From Aegilops tauschii subsp. strangulata (lineage: Eukaryota > Streptophyta > Magnoliopsida > Poales > Poaceae): 64,000 nucleotides of DNA. Location of the stretch: positions 50,232,242 to 50,296,241 of the forward strand of contig NC_053037.3 in NCBI RefSeq assembly GCF_002575655.3, given 5' to 3'. Both the position numbers and the translations under genes were made by a program. The notes beneath the pieces are model-generated. The model saw nothing but the letters and a program-made list of their open reading frames with translations, was not told where the DNA came from and did no database searches. Shown here piece by piece: positions 9,093 through 21,490 of this stretch (its first letter is position 1; every line of letters begins with the position of its first letter).

Positions 9093-9592
9093 TAATGATC
9101 ATTGCCTGGACATCGTCATAATTATTTGAAGTTCTATCAATTGCCCAACAGTAATTCGTTTACCCACCGTTTGCTGTTTTTTCTCGAGAGAAGCCACTAG
9201 TGAAACCTACGGCCCCCAGGTCTTCTTTCTCATATATTTGCCTTGCGATCTACTTTTCCTTTGCATTTTTATTCAGATCTATTAAACCCAAAATACAAAA
9301 ATACTTTGCTGCACTTTATTTTATTTGCGATCTATTTATTCAATCTACTATAATTTACCTCACGTTCTTGCCAATTTCTGGCGCCGTTACCCGAAAGGGA
9401 TTGACAACCCCTTTAACACGTCGGGTTGCGAGGTGTTGTTATTTGTGTGAAGGTGCTGTTTGTGTTGTGTTGCTTGGTTCTCCTACTAGTTCGATACCTT
9501 GGTTTCATAACTGAGGGAAATACTCTACCTTCGCTGTGCTACATCATCCCTCCCTCTCCGGGGAAATACCGACGTAATTCTAGCTGCCAGCA
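9093..9592 (+). repeat. R2 5' LTR, 3' portion only
   Basis: Aligns base for base with the last 500 or so bases of the 3' LTR (15401-15900). Its beginning was separated by the R1 insertion and lies off the window. It ends CCAGCA at 9592. Confidence 0.88.
9379..9393 (+). other. PBS-like motif inside the R2 LTR
   Basis: TGGCGCCGTTACCCG, preceded by AATTTC, is nearly the same as the true primer site downstream (TGGCGCCGTTGCCG). The same motif is at 15687-15701 in the 3' LTR; in both LTRs it starts 213 bases before the LTR end. Confidence 0.75.
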
Positions 9593-9603
9593 AGGAGGAT
9601 TTC

Positions 9604-9620
9604 TGGCGCCGTTGCCGAGG
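9604..9620 (+). other. R2 primer-binding site, tRNA-Asp type
   Basis: TGGCGCCGTTGCCGAGG begins 12 bases after the LTR end. TGGCGCCGTTGCCG is a known plant tRNA-Asp-type site. R3 has a related site. Confidence 0.75.
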
Positions 9621-9811
9621 AGGATCTTCAACATAACCAGATTCCTAATCACAAATCTCATCTCCTTGGAATTTACATTATTTGCCATTTGCCTCTCGTT
9701 TTCCTCTCCCCCACTTCACAAAAAAAATTGCCGTTTTATTCGCCTCTCTTTTTCCGTTCGTTGTTTTCTTGCCGGATCTGTTTTTGAGTGCAATCTTGTT
9801 GTGTTGTCATC

Positions 9812-11893
9812 ATGACTCAAGAGAACACCAAGTTATGTGATTTCTCAAATACCAACAACAATGATTTTATTGGCACTCCGCTTGCTCCTCCTGCCACTAG
9901 TGCGGAGACTTGTGATATCAATACCGCTTTGCTGAATCTTGTTATGAAAGACCAATTTTCCGGTACTCCTAATGAGGATGTCGCGTCCCATCTTAATACC
10001 TTCGTGGAATTATGCGATATGCAAAAGAAAAAAGATGTGGACAATGATGTGGTCAAAATGAAATTATTTCCGTTCTCTTTGCATGATTCTGCAAAAAATT
10101 GGTTCTCTTCTTTGCCTCGCAATAGTATCGATTCTCGGAATAAGTGCAAAGATGCTTTTATCACTAAGTATTTTCCTCCCGCAAAATTATTTCCCTTAGA
10201 ACCCAGATCATGAATTTCAAGCAACTTGAACATGAGCATGTTTCGCAATCTTGGGAAAGGATTAAAATGATGCTAAGGAATTGCCCAACTCGTGGGTTAA
10301 ATCTTTGGATGATCATACAATTTTTTTATGCGGGGTTGAATTTTGTTTCTCGTAATATTTTAGATTCCGCCGCGGGTGGTACTTTTATGGAAATTACTTT
10401 GGGTGAAGCCACCAAATTGCTTGATAATATCATGGCAAATTATTCACAATGGCATACCGAAAGAGCTCCTACTAGTAAAAAAGTTAATTCGGTTGCCGAA
10501 ATTTCTTCTTTGAGTGATAAAGTTGATGCTCTTATGAAATTGGTTGATAGTAAAAGTTCTCCTATTGATCTCAATGATATGCCTTTGTCTACTTTGATTG
10601 AGCAAAATAGTGATGCCATTGATGTGAATTTGATCTCTAGAAATAATTTCAACAACAATGCTTATAGAGGAAATTTTAATCCTAGGCCTTTTCCTAGTAA
10701 TTCCTCTAACAATTATGGTAATTCCTATGGAAATCAATCATATAATAATAATAGGAACACCTCTGATCTTGAGAATAATATTAAAGAATTTACCAACACA
10801 CAAAAAGTTTTCAACACTTCCATAGAAGAAAAGTTGAATAAGATTGATGATTTGTCTAGAAGTGTTGATAGAATTGCTCATGATGTGGAAACTCTCAAGA
10901 TGAAAATTTTTGTCCCTAAAGTAGATGAATCAATTAAATCTCTTTATGTTTCTATGGATGAAAGTAAGAAAAGAACTGCTATGCTTAGAGCTAAAAGAGA
11001 ATTTTTAGAAAAAAGCTTTTTCTAGTGATTATTCTTGCAAGAATGATGAAGATCTTAAAATGATTGATGTTTCTTCTATTGATTCTTTGTTTAGTAAAGT
11101 TAAGAATGATGAAAAAGGGACTGGAGGAGAGTCAACTTTAGGTAGAAGGCGTCCCAATATTTCGGAGGGTGAAAATCTTGTTGAGAAAATTGATAAAAGT
11201 GGGTTTGAAGAGGTCAAAACTTTAGCTAGTGATGCACCCACTATTTTGGATTACAAAGACTTCAATTATGATAGTTTCTCTTTGATCGATTGTATTTCTT
11301 TGTTGCAATCCATGCTAAATTCACTCCATGCTTATGAACAAAACAAAGCTTTTACTAAACATATTGTTGATGCTATGATGAAAGCTTTGGAAGAAAATTT
11401 GGAATTAGAAGTTTCAATTCCTAGAAAATTGCATGATGAATGGGAACCTACTATCAAAGTCAAGATTAAAAATTATTAGTGTTTTGCTTTGTGTGACTTG
11501 GGTGCCAGTGTTTCTACAATTCCGAAATCTTGATGTGATGTGCTTGGTCTTACCAATCTTGAAGAATGTTCCTTGAATTTGCACTTGGCGGATTCTACTA
11601 TTAAAAAGCCTATGGGAAGAATTAATGATGTTCTTATTCTTACAAATAGGAATTATGTGCCCATAGATTTTATTGTTCTTGATATTGATTGCAATCCGTC
11701 TTGTCCAATTATTCTTGGTAGACCGTTTTTACGCACTATCGGTGTCGTGATTGATATGAAAGAAGGCAATATTAAGTTCCAATTTCCTTTAAGGAAAGGT
11801 ATGGAACACTTTCCTAGAACAAGAATTAAGCCACCTTATGAATCAATCATGAGGGCATCTTATGGATCTCGAACCAAAGATGACAAAACTTAG
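9812..11893 (+). pseudogene. gag-pro: R2 gag-protease, broken
   Basis: Gag starts at ATG 9812 (MTQENTKL). The Gag core, FPFSLHDSAKNWFSSLP, ends at a frameshift near 10200; the next frame (10210-11025) carries the rest of Gag with an Asn-rich stretch, and ends at TAG 11023. The first frame then resumes (11060-11479). The protease site CDLGASVSTIP lies at about 11492-11526, between a TAG at 11477 and a TGA at 11534; the protease C-terminal part with IILGRPFLRT follows to TAG 11891. At least two frameshifts and two in-frame stops mean this copy cannot make a full Gag-Pro. Codon use is AT-rich, unlike the GC-rich R1. Confidence 0.85.
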
Positions 11894-14279
11894 ATCCTTG
11901 CTTTATGCCTAGCTAAGGGCGTAAAACTATAGCGCCTGTTGGGGGGCCACCCAATGAATAAAATTTATTTTTGTTTTTTGCTTTCTGTTCTTGAGTGTTA
12001 GCACAATTATGCTACTGTTATGATTGTGTTTTTTGTGTTTTAATTAGTGTTTGTGCCAAGTAAAGCCTTTAGGATCCTCTTGGGAGATAGTTGTTTGATC
12101 TTGCTGAAAAAGACAGAAACTTTGCGCTCACGAAAATAATTTTCATAAATCACAGAGATGAGCTTTTGCTCTGATTCTTTTTGAAGAATATTAATATACA
12201 AATTATCCTGGTCATCCTAATTTGGTAGAAGTTTTGGAGTTCCAGAAGTATTTGAACAAATCAGATTACTACAGACAATTCTGTTTTGACAGATTCTGTT
12301 TTCTTTGTGTTGTGTGCTTATTTTGATGGATCTATGGTTTTCTGTGATGAGTTTTTGCCATAGAAAAGTTGGAATACAGTAGATATAATACAAAAACAAA
12401 ATATGAATTGGTTTGATACAGCACTTATAGTAGTGACTTATTTTTCTTACACTAACGGATCTCACGAAGGTTTTGTTGAGTTTTGTGTGATTGAAGTTTT
12501 CATGTTTTGGGTTATCTTACGATGGATGAAGGAAGGATGTAAGAGCCTAAGCTTGGGATGCCCCGGAATCCCAAGATATTATCCAAGAATGAGCAACCAA
12601 CTAAGCTTGGGGATGCCCCCGAGTGGCATCCCCGCTTTCTTCCAACAACTATCGGTATTTTACTCGAGACTATATTTTTATTCGTCACATGATATGTGTT
12701 TTCCTTGGAGCGTCTTGTATGATATGTGTCTTTGCTTGTTTTATTTTGTGTTTTAAGTCATCAATCCTTGCTGGACACACCTATTTGAGAGAGCTAAAAT
12801 TATATCATGACTTGTTATAAATGCTCTCTTGCTTCACTTAGATTTGTTTGAGATTTAGTAAAATTTTGAAGAAATTCTCTCTTGCTTCACTTAAATTATT
12901 TTGAGAGAAAGAAAATTTGTTATGCTCATGATCTTCACTTATATTTGTTTGAGCTTATGAAAAGCAACACATAAAAATTAGTGCTAAAGTGATAGATATC
13001 CAAGAAGGATAAAGTAAGGAAAAATGTCGTGAAGATCATTGGACAAAATAAACTTGATTCTTAGTAATAGTTTTGAGATATGATGATGTGATATGTGAGT
13101 CATGTTGATGAGTAATTGTGCTTTAGTAAGAATATTGGTGTTAAGGTTTGTGATTCCCTATGCATGCACGAAAGTCAATAATCATGCAATGAAAATTATA
13201 TCCTACTTGTGGTGCATTATTCGGTGTTAATTATGCTTAATGCTTGCTTATGAGATTATTCGTTTCTTGGTTGGTCACTTCTCAATCTTTTTGCTAGCCT
13301 TCATTTTGCACTAAGTATGACCTCTACTTGTGCATCCAAAATCCTTTAAACCAGTTTTGCCACATGAGTCCACTATATCTACCTATATGCGGTATTCTTT
13401 TGCCGTTCTAAGCAAATTTGCATGTGACATCTCTAATTATCAAAATAAACTTCTCTTTTGTGTGTTTGTTTCGCTCGCGGAACGGTGAGGGGTGGCTAAT
13501 ATTTTCCATGCTGGATGTGTTATTCTCAAGATGAGTGTTTATTCACTTGTCATTGCACGAGAGTAAGGCAAAGATCTTAGGGATGCCCAGTCCCGAAATG
13601 CAAAAACGAATTTACTTTATGTTGTCAAATAATAAATTCCTTGGAAAGTGTTGGTATGGAGGGCACCCGTGGATACGGTTAGCCATGGAAAGTGAAAGAA
13701 ATGGTGGAAAAAAGAATAAACTTTATTTTCTGTTTGGGAACCGCCTATGGCATATCTAGCATGGAAAGTGTTGGGAACTCTAAGTCGTTTTCGTTGGTGG
13801 GATGGATAGACCTCCCAAACTGTTTTTATCTCTAATTTTTCGCTTTGAGCTCTCGCACCTCTACAAATACCTACTTCCCTCTGCGAAGGGCCTTTCTTTT
13901 ACTTTATGCAATTTTTATTTTGAGTCTCCATCTTCTCTTACAAAAGCACCAACTAGGAGGCAATATGATCGTGTTCAAGTATTGGGTGTAGTTAATATTC
14001 GAGTGTGTTTCATGAATGGATCAATGTTTGAGCATGATGGGCTAGGGATAACTTATTTTAGCATTGATATTATGAAAGACATGGTTGCTTGTTGATATGC
14101 TTGAGTATCTAAATTATTATGTCAAAACTAGACTATTGCTTTGTATCACATAAAAGTACAAATGTCCATGCTATAAAGAAAATAATATGATTTGACTTGA
14201 TGAACAGCACTCCACATCAAAAATTCTGTTTTTATAACTTACCTACTCGAGGACGAGTAGGAGTTATGCTTGGGGATGC
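11894..14279 (+). other. R2 long AT-rich non-coding interior
   Basis: This is where pol would be in an autonomous element, but no RT, RNase H or integrase motif is present. It holds short direct repeats: AAGCTTGGGATGCCCC and AAGCTTGGGGATGCCCC near 12549 and 12603, and CTCTCTTGCTTCACTTA near 12822 and 12877. The end, GGAGTTATGCTTGGGGATGC, just before the 3' LTR, serves as the polypurine tract region. Short frames have no recognisable product. Confidence 0.7.
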
Positions 14280-14556
14280 AGATACGTCTCCAACGTATCT
14301 ATAATTTTTTATTGTTCCATGCTGTTTTATTATTAATCTTGGATGTTTGATAATCATTTTATAGTCATTTTATACCATTTTTGGTACTAACCTATTGACA
14401 TAGTGCCAAGTGCCAGTTGTTGTTTTTTTCCATGGTTTTTACATCGCAGAAAATCAATATCAAACGGAGTCCAAATGCCACGAAACTCCACAGTGATTTT
14501 TTATGGTCCAGAAGAAAGGAAATGGGCCCTGGTTGCACCTGGGGGTGCCCTGAGGG

Positions 14557-14614
14557 GGGCACAACCTACCAGGGAGCGAGAGGAGGCCCAGGCGCGCCCT
14601 GGTAGGTTGTGCCC
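14557..14614. repeat. 18-bp perfect inverted repeat in the R2 LTR
   Basis: GGGCACAACCTACCAGGG (14557-14574) and its exact reverse complement (14597-14614) flank a 22-base GC-rich loop. A related but imperfect palindrome lies in the R3 LTR near 18356-18423. Confidence 0.85.
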
Positions 14615-14837
14615 ACCTCCGGTGCCCCCCGGACCGCCTCTTTGCTTTATAAATACCCAAATATTCCAGAAACCCTAGGGGAGTCGTCGAAATATTCATC
14701 CAGCCGCCACAGAGTCCAGAACCACCAGATCCAATCTACGCACCATCTCGGATGGGGTTCACCACCTCCATTGGTGCCTCTCCGATGATGTGTGAGTTGT
14801 TCTTTGTAGACCTTCGGGTCCGTAGTTAGTAGCTAGA

Positions 14838-14843
<6 letters not shown>

Positions 14844-14883
<40 letters not shown>
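14844..14883. repeat. CT dinucleotide microsatellite
   Basis: About 20 uninterrupted CT units inside the R2 3' LTR. Likely length-variable. Confidence 0.95.
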
Positions 14884-14888
<5 letters not shown>

Positions 14889-15900
14889 TTCTCAATACAA
14901 TGGTCTCTTGGAGATCCATATGATGTAACTCTTTTGCGGTGTGTTTGTTGGGATCTGATGAACTTTGAGTTTATGATCGGTCATATCTTTTTATATCCAT
15001 GGAAGTTATTTGAGTTTCTTTGATCTCTTATATGCATGATCTGTTGTAGCCTCGTATTTCTTCTATGGTATTTGGGTTTTATTTGGCCAACTTGATCTAT
15101 TTATCTTGCAATGGGAAGAGGTGCCCGGTAGTGGGTTCAATCTTACGGTGCTTGATCCCAGTGACAGAAGGGGAACCGACACGTATGTATCGTTGCTACT
15201 AAGGATAAAAAAACGAGATCTATATCTACCGCCATATAGATAAACAGATCTTCTCTACATCATGTCATCGTTCTTATTGCATTACCCCATTTTTCCATGA
15301 ACTTAATACACTAGATGCATGCTGGATAGCGGTCGATGTGTGGAGTAATAGTAGTAGATGCAGGCAGGAGTCGGTCTACTAATCTTCGACATGATGCCTA
15401 TGTAATGATCATTGCCTAGATATCGTCATAATTATTTGAAGTTCTATCAATTGCCCAACAGTAATTTGTTTACCCACCGTTTGCTATTTTTCTCGAGAGA
15501 AGCCATTAGTGAAACCTACGGCCCCAGGTCTTCTTTCTCATATATTTGCCTTGCATTCTACTTTTCCTTTGCATTTTTATTCAGATCTATTAAACCCAAA
15601 ATACAAAAATACTTTGCTGCACTTTATTTTATTTGCGATCTATTTATTCAATCTACTACAATTTACCTCACGTCCTTGCCAATTTCTGGCGCCGTTACCC
15701 GAAAGGGATTGACAACCCCTTTAACACGTCGGGTTGCGAGGTGTATTTATTTGTGTGCAGGTGTTGTTTACATTGTGTTGCTTGGTTCTCCTACTGGTTC
15801 GATACCTTGGTTTCATAACTGAGGGAAATACTCTACCGTCGTTGTGCTACATCATCCCTCCCTCTCCGGGGAAATACCGACGTAGTTCTAGCTACCATCA

Positions 15901-17065
15901 ACAGGCATGCCAACAACATGTCTATGTTTGTCCCTTTTATCAGGTTTGGCAATTCTAGCAGCTTCTTCACAGAAGTAAATAACATGCCCATCTATATCTT
16001 CTTCTAAGAGATCTTTAACCATACCAATGCTAGGTTCTACTTTAATTTGTTCACTAGGTTTAGGTGTTCTAATATAGCTTTTGTTAACCACAGTTGAAAC
16101 TTTAGCATGTTCCTTTATCCTAATAGGGAAAGGTGGTTTCTCAATATAAGCAGAAGGAACAACTGGATCAACATTATAAAGTATTGTTTCTTCTTTAATT
16201 GGTACCGGTTCTTTAATTTCTTCTTTAATAGGTGGGTGATATTTAAACCATTTCTCTTTAGGGAGTTCAACATGAGTAGCAAATGATTCACAAAAGGAGG
16301 CTACTATCTCTGAGTCAAGTCCATATTTAGTGGTAAACTTTTGAAAAGCATCGGTATCCATAAAAGATTTAACACAATCATACTTAAGTTTAATACCTGA
16401 ATCTTTACCTTCGTCGAGTTCCCAATCTTCTGAGTTGCGTTTAATTCTTTCCAAAAGATCCCACCAGAATTCAATAGTCTTCTTAATAAAGGAACCATCA
16501 CAAGAAGTATCAAGCATGGTTTGATCATTACGAGAAATCCGAGCATAAAAATTCTGGACAATAATTTCTCTTGAGAGCTCATGATTGGGGCATGAATATA
16601 ACATTGACTTAAGCCTCCCCAAGCTAGAGCGATACTTTCTCCTTCACGTGGCCAAAAATTATATATATAATTCCGATCACGATGAACTAGATGCATAGGA
16701 TAAAAAATTTGGTGGAACTCCAATTTCAAATGATTCCAATTCCATGATCCAATATCATCGCATAGCCTATACCATGCTAATGCTTTTCCCTTCAAAGATA
16801 AAGGGAAAACCTTTTTCATCACTTCATCTCCGGGTAAACGTGCAAGCTTAAACAATCCACAAATTTGTTCCACATATATCAAGTGCATATGAGGATGTTC
16901 AGTTCCATCTCCTGCATAAGGATTAGATAACAGTTGTTCTATCATACCCAAAGGAATTTCATATTCAATATTTTCAGTAGGTGCAGTAGGTTGAGGGGTA
17001 GCTAATTGTGGTTCCGGACGAGGTGAAGATACCCCGAACAAACCCCTCAAAGGATTGTTTTCCAT
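15901..17065 (-). pseudogene. gag: R3 gag, frameshifted and truncated
   Basis: Starts at ATG 17065 (MENNPLRGLFG), 78 bases inside the PBS. The Gag core includes FPLSLKGKALAWY and the downstream REGESIALAWG. A one-base frameshift near 16617 moves the true frame to a second reading frame that continues with RLKSMLYSCPNHELS and a Lys/Glu-rich tail to the R2 insertion at 15901. The protein resembles the Gag of Athila-like plant Gypsy elements, in line with the PBS. No protease is reached before the break. Confidence 0.8.
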
Positions 17066-17142
17066 AGTAACAAGTGACAATAAATTTCAGCACACTATAT
17101 AAATGTTTCCTTACCGAATTCCACTTACCAAAGGCGCTTCAC

Positions 17143-17160
17143 TCCCCGGCAATGGCGCCA
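17143..17160 (-). other. R3 primer-binding site, tRNA-Asp type
   Basis: Minus strand TGGCGCCATTGCCGGGGA, 11 bases from the LTR end. It differs at one base from the plant tRNA-Asp-type site TGGCGCCGTTGCCGGGGA. Confidence 0.75.
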
Positions 17161-17171
17161 GAAAATAGCCT

Positions 17172-18689
17172 TGATGACCCACAAGTATAGGGGATCAATT
17201 GTAGCTCTTTTCGATAAGTAAGAGTGTCGAACCCAACGAGGAGCAGAAGGAAATGACAAGTAGTTTTCAGTAAGGTAATGTCTGCAAGTGCTGAAATTGT
17301 AAGTAGCGGAGTAGTTTGATAGCAAGATAATTTGTAATGAGCAAGTAACGATAGTAGTAACAAAAGTGCATCAAGGTAGCCCAATCCTTTTGAGGCAAAG
17401 GATAGGCCAAGACGGTCTCTTATGATAAGCAAAGCGTTCTTGAGGGTACACGGGAATTTCATCTAGTCACTTTCATCAAGTTGGTTCGATTTGTGTTCGC
17501 TACTTTGATAACTTGATATGTGGGTGGACCCGTGCTTAGGTGTTGTTCTTACTTGAACAAACCTCCTACTTACGATTAACCCTCCCGCAAGCATCCGCAA
17601 CTACGAGAAAAGTATTAAGAATAAATTCTAACCATAGCATTAAACTTTTGGGTCCAATCGGTCCCTTACGGAATAGCGCATAAACTGGGGTTTAAGCTTC
17701 TGTCACTCTCGCAACCCATCATCTAATTGCTACTCCACAATGCATTCCCTTAGGCCCAAATATGGTGAAGTTTCATGTAGTCGACGTTCACATGACACCA
17801 GTAAGGGAATCACAACATACATACTATCAAAATATCGAACACATATCAAGTGCACATGATTACTTGCAACATGATTTCTGACGTGGCCTCAAGAACAAAA
17901 GTAACTACTCACAATTAATAAACATACTCATGATCAGAGGGGTATTAAATTGCATATTGGATCTGAACATATAATCTTCCACCAAATAAACCATATAGTA
18001 ATCAACTACAAGATGTAATCAACACTACTAGTCACCCACAAGCACCAATCCATAGTTCCGGTAACAAGATTGAACACAAGATGAACTAGGGTTTGAGATG
18101 AGATGGCGTTGTTGAAGATGTTGATGGAGATTGCCCTCCCCAAGATTGGAGAGTTGTTGGTGATGATGATGACAATGATTTCCCCCTCTGGGAGGGAAGT
18201 TCCCCGGGCGGAATCGCTCCGCCGGAGGGCAAAAGTGCTCCTGCCCAAGTTCCGCCTCGAGGCGGCGGCGCTTCGTCCCGAAAGCCTTCTCCTCATTTTT
18301 TCTAGGTCAAAATGACTTATATACCAGAAGATGGGCGCCGGAGGTGGGCCGAGGAGGGCACAACCCACCAGGGCGCGCCTGGGCTCTCTGGTGCGCCCAG
18401 GTGGGTTATTCCCACCTGGTGGGCCTGCTCTGGTGGTTATTTGCTCCAATAATTCTTATATATTCCATAAAAAATCACCGTCAAGTTTCAGCTTGTTTGG
18501 AGTTGTGCAGAATAGGTGGCCTAACGTAGCTTTTCCAGGTCCAGATTTCCAGCTGCCAGAATTCTCCCTCTTGGTGTGTACCTTGCAAATTATGAGAGAA
18601 AAGGCATTAGAATTACTCCAAAAAGCATTATTATGGGTAAAAACATTATAAATTACAGTAAGAAAACATGATGCAAAACGGACGTATCA
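17172..18689 (-). repeat. R3 5' LTR
   Basis: On the minus strand it runs from TGATACGTCCG (18689) to GGTCATCA (17172), 1518 bases. No coding sequence. The palindrome-rich GC block near 18356-18423 resembles that in the R2 LTR. The second LTR is off-window. Confidence 0.85.
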
Positions 18690-21490
18690 GGGGGGAGTCC
18701 AACTAGGATTCCCTTTCCTATTCCAAGAGGGGGAAGGAGGGAAGGAGAGGGAGAGGGAAAGGAAAGAGGGGGCCGCGCCCCCTCCCCTTAGTCCAATTCG
18801 GACTGCCCTTGGGGGGCGCCACCTTGTAGCCTTCCCTCTCCTACTCCCTTATGGCCCATTAGGGCCCATAACTTCCCTGGGGGGTTCCGGTAACCCCTCG
18901 GTTCCCTGATAAATATCCGAAACGTCCCGAAACCTTTCCGGTATCCAAATACCTTCGTCCAATATATCAATCTGTACCTCTCGACCATTTCGAGACTCCT
19001 CGTCATGTCCGTGATCTCACCCAGGACTCCGAACAAACTTCGGTCACAAAAACACATAACTCATAATACAAATCGTCATCAAACGTTAAGCGTGCGGACC
19101 CTACGGGTTCGAGAACTATGTACACATGACCGATACACATCTCCGGTCAATAACCAATAGCGGAACCTGGATGCTCATATTGGCTCCTACATATTCTATG
19201 AAGATCTTTGTCGGTCGAACTGCATAACAACATATGCCATTCCCTTTGTCATCGGTATGTTACTTGCCCGAGATTCGATCGTCGGTATCATCATACCTAG
19301 TTCAATCTCGTTACCGGCAAGTCTCTTTACTTGTTCTGTAATGCATCATCCCGCAACTAACTCATTAGTCACATTGCTTGCAAGGCTTATTGTGATGTGC
19401 ATTACCGAGAGGGCCCAGAGATACCTCCCCGATATTCGGAGTGATAAATCCTAATCTCGATCTATGCCAACTCAACAAACACCTTTGGAGACACCTGTAG
19501 AGCATCTTTATAATCACCCAGTTACGTTGTGACATTTTATAGCACACAAGGTGTTCCTCCGGTATTCGGAAGTTGCATAATCTCATAGTCCGAGGAACAT
19601 GTATAAGTCATGAAGAAAGCAATGGCAATAAAACTAAATGATCATAATGCTAAGTTAATGGACGGGTCTTGTCCATCACATCATTCTCTAATGATGTGAT
19701 CCCGTTCATCAAATGACAACACATGTCTATGGTCCGGAAACTTAACCATCTTTGATTAACGAGCTAGTTAAGTAGAGCCATACTAGGGACACTGTGTTTG
19801 TCTATGTATTCACACATGTACTAAGTTTCCGGTTAATACAATTCTAGCATGAATAATAATCATTTATCGTGATATAAGGAAATATAAATAACAACTTTAT
19901 TATTGCCTCTAGGGCATATTGTAGCGACCCGACCTCAAATGGTCAAGTCTCTGTGCTTCAGTGTCATCCCTGGATCGGTAATGCTGACACACACAGTACT
20001 CGAAGGATGTATAACAAAGTAGCAATCACACACTTATTACATCGAATGTCTCAAAAGAGAACTTATTACAATAAATATGGCTTAAGGCCATCTAATACGA
20101 TAACAGCGGAAGGCTTGGAAGGCAAAGTGAGTCCATCAACTCCAACGGCATAACTGAGCTGCACGGCAATGACCTAGAGAACCTTACTCCTAGTCTGAAA
20201 AGTCTGCAACATGATACGTTGCAGCCCGAAAACGGGTCAGCACATGGAATATGCTGGCAATGTAACACAGTAGAGCAATGAACAGAATAATGCTATCACT
20301 ATATGCATATATGGCTGGTGGAGGCTCTATGGTTATAAGGTTTTTGCGAAAAGCTAATTTCTCCCCTACAACAAAGGAATAAGTTTTATTTTAACTATCA
20401 TGGTAGTTGAAACAACATTGAGAAGGTTCCTCCAACTCAATCCCAATTAAAGTGATTCATTAACCCAACAAATTAAATTAAAGTGATGAGATACAATAGG
20501 ATAATCCAAGTACTAGATACTCAAAATGTCCATAACCGGGGACACGGCTAACCATGATTAGATTGTACACTCTGCAGAGGTTTGCGCACATTTCCCCACA
20601 AGACTCGATCTCCTCCGTTGGATTTCTCGCACTACATGATGTTTGAGAAACGGATGACTGAGACACGGTCTTTCGGAAGCATTAACTCTTTACTCTGGGT
20701 GGACAGTTACACCTACTTTCCCTCTACATCTGCTAGCCCACCACTGAAAGAGGTCACACAACTTACTCAAACTATGCCAGAGCCCATAATGGCTTGTGGC
20801 TGCACACGGAAGTTTCTAGCATGAATAATCTTAGGATCCCTTTAAGCCTAGGTGGCGGACCGTAGGAAAATCACACGGGTACTCCGGGATATCCTAGGAC
20901 AACACTGGATTCTCTAGGTGCCCAAACAAGCAATCCACCCAGATGTGTATTAAAGTTGCCACCTTAAGTTGAACCATTAATTAACAATCTCACATCTGTC
21001 ATGGATACACTCGAACCCAATCCACGTCTACAAGCATAGCATAGCAATATAAGCATAACGTAGAAGTAACTCCCAGGGTTTGATAACAAAACAAGGCAAT
21101 AGGTTCTACCTCATCAACTACTTCCCAAACCCACAATTTAATCACATCCTAATCATGCAGTGTTTGAGGATTGGAACTAATGCATAAAAACTGGGTATGA
21201 AAAGAGTATGATCAATGTCTTACTTGCTTTGCTGACGATCCAAAAAACCTAGGGACTCGTAGTAGCACGCTTCGCACTCCGGGAATTCTATCGCAAACAA
21301 ACAATAGCATACATAAGCAATCAATCAAAGATGCACGGGTAAAACTCAAATAAGAAGAACTAACCAGAAAGTTCAACTTAAGAACTCCAGTTTGCAAAAA
21401 GAATCAAAACAAACGGAGCAACGAAACTCAAACTGCGAAAGAAACAAGATCCGATTACTAATCTGAACTAAAGTCAAATTTTACAGTACT

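Larger units (their letters stand above)
9093..15900 (+). mobile_element. R2: non-autonomous Gypsy-type element with gag-pro only
   Basis: Plus strand: truncated 5' LTR (9093-9592), PBS, broken gag-protease (9812-11893), about 2.4 kb of AT-rich non-coding DNA, then a full 3' LTR (14280-15900). The first part of the 5' LTR is off-window because R1 inserted in it. No RT, RNase H or integrase is seen in any frame. The right end (TACCATCA, 15900) abuts the R3 gag; ACAGG (15901-15905) should be the right target-site copy. The protease signature (DLGASVSTIP, LGRPFLRT) resembles Athila-like plant Gypsy elements. The LTR start near GATACGTCTCCAACGTATC is very common in wheat; I do not assign a family name. 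Confidence 0.88.
14280..15900 (+). repeat. R2 3' LTR
   Basis: Starts AGATACGTCTCCAACG (the terminal T of TGATACG seems mutated or lost) and ends TACCATCA. About 1621 bases. It contains an 18-base perfect inverted repeat, a CT microsatellite and the internal PBS-like motif. It is inserted in R3. Confidence 0.87.
15901..18689 (-). mobile_element. R3: Gypsy-type element, 5' part
   Basis: Minus strand: 5' LTR (17172-18689), PBS (17143-17160), start of gag (17065 downward). R2 cuts the gag at 15901; the rest of R3 is off the window to the left. The right end GGACGTATCA (TGATACGTCC on the minus strand) abuts the interior of an R4 LTR, so R3 inserted there; GGGGG (18690-18694) is the expected target-site copy. 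Confidence 0.85.

Noticed and set aside
9379..9393. The first TGGCGCC motif as the true R2 PBS
   Set aside because: The same motif and the 213 bases after it recur in the 3' LTR, so it is inside the LTR; the site at 9604 follows the LTR end.
14403..14699. Short frames in the R2 LTR
   Set aside because: They span the inverted repeat and are on both strands.
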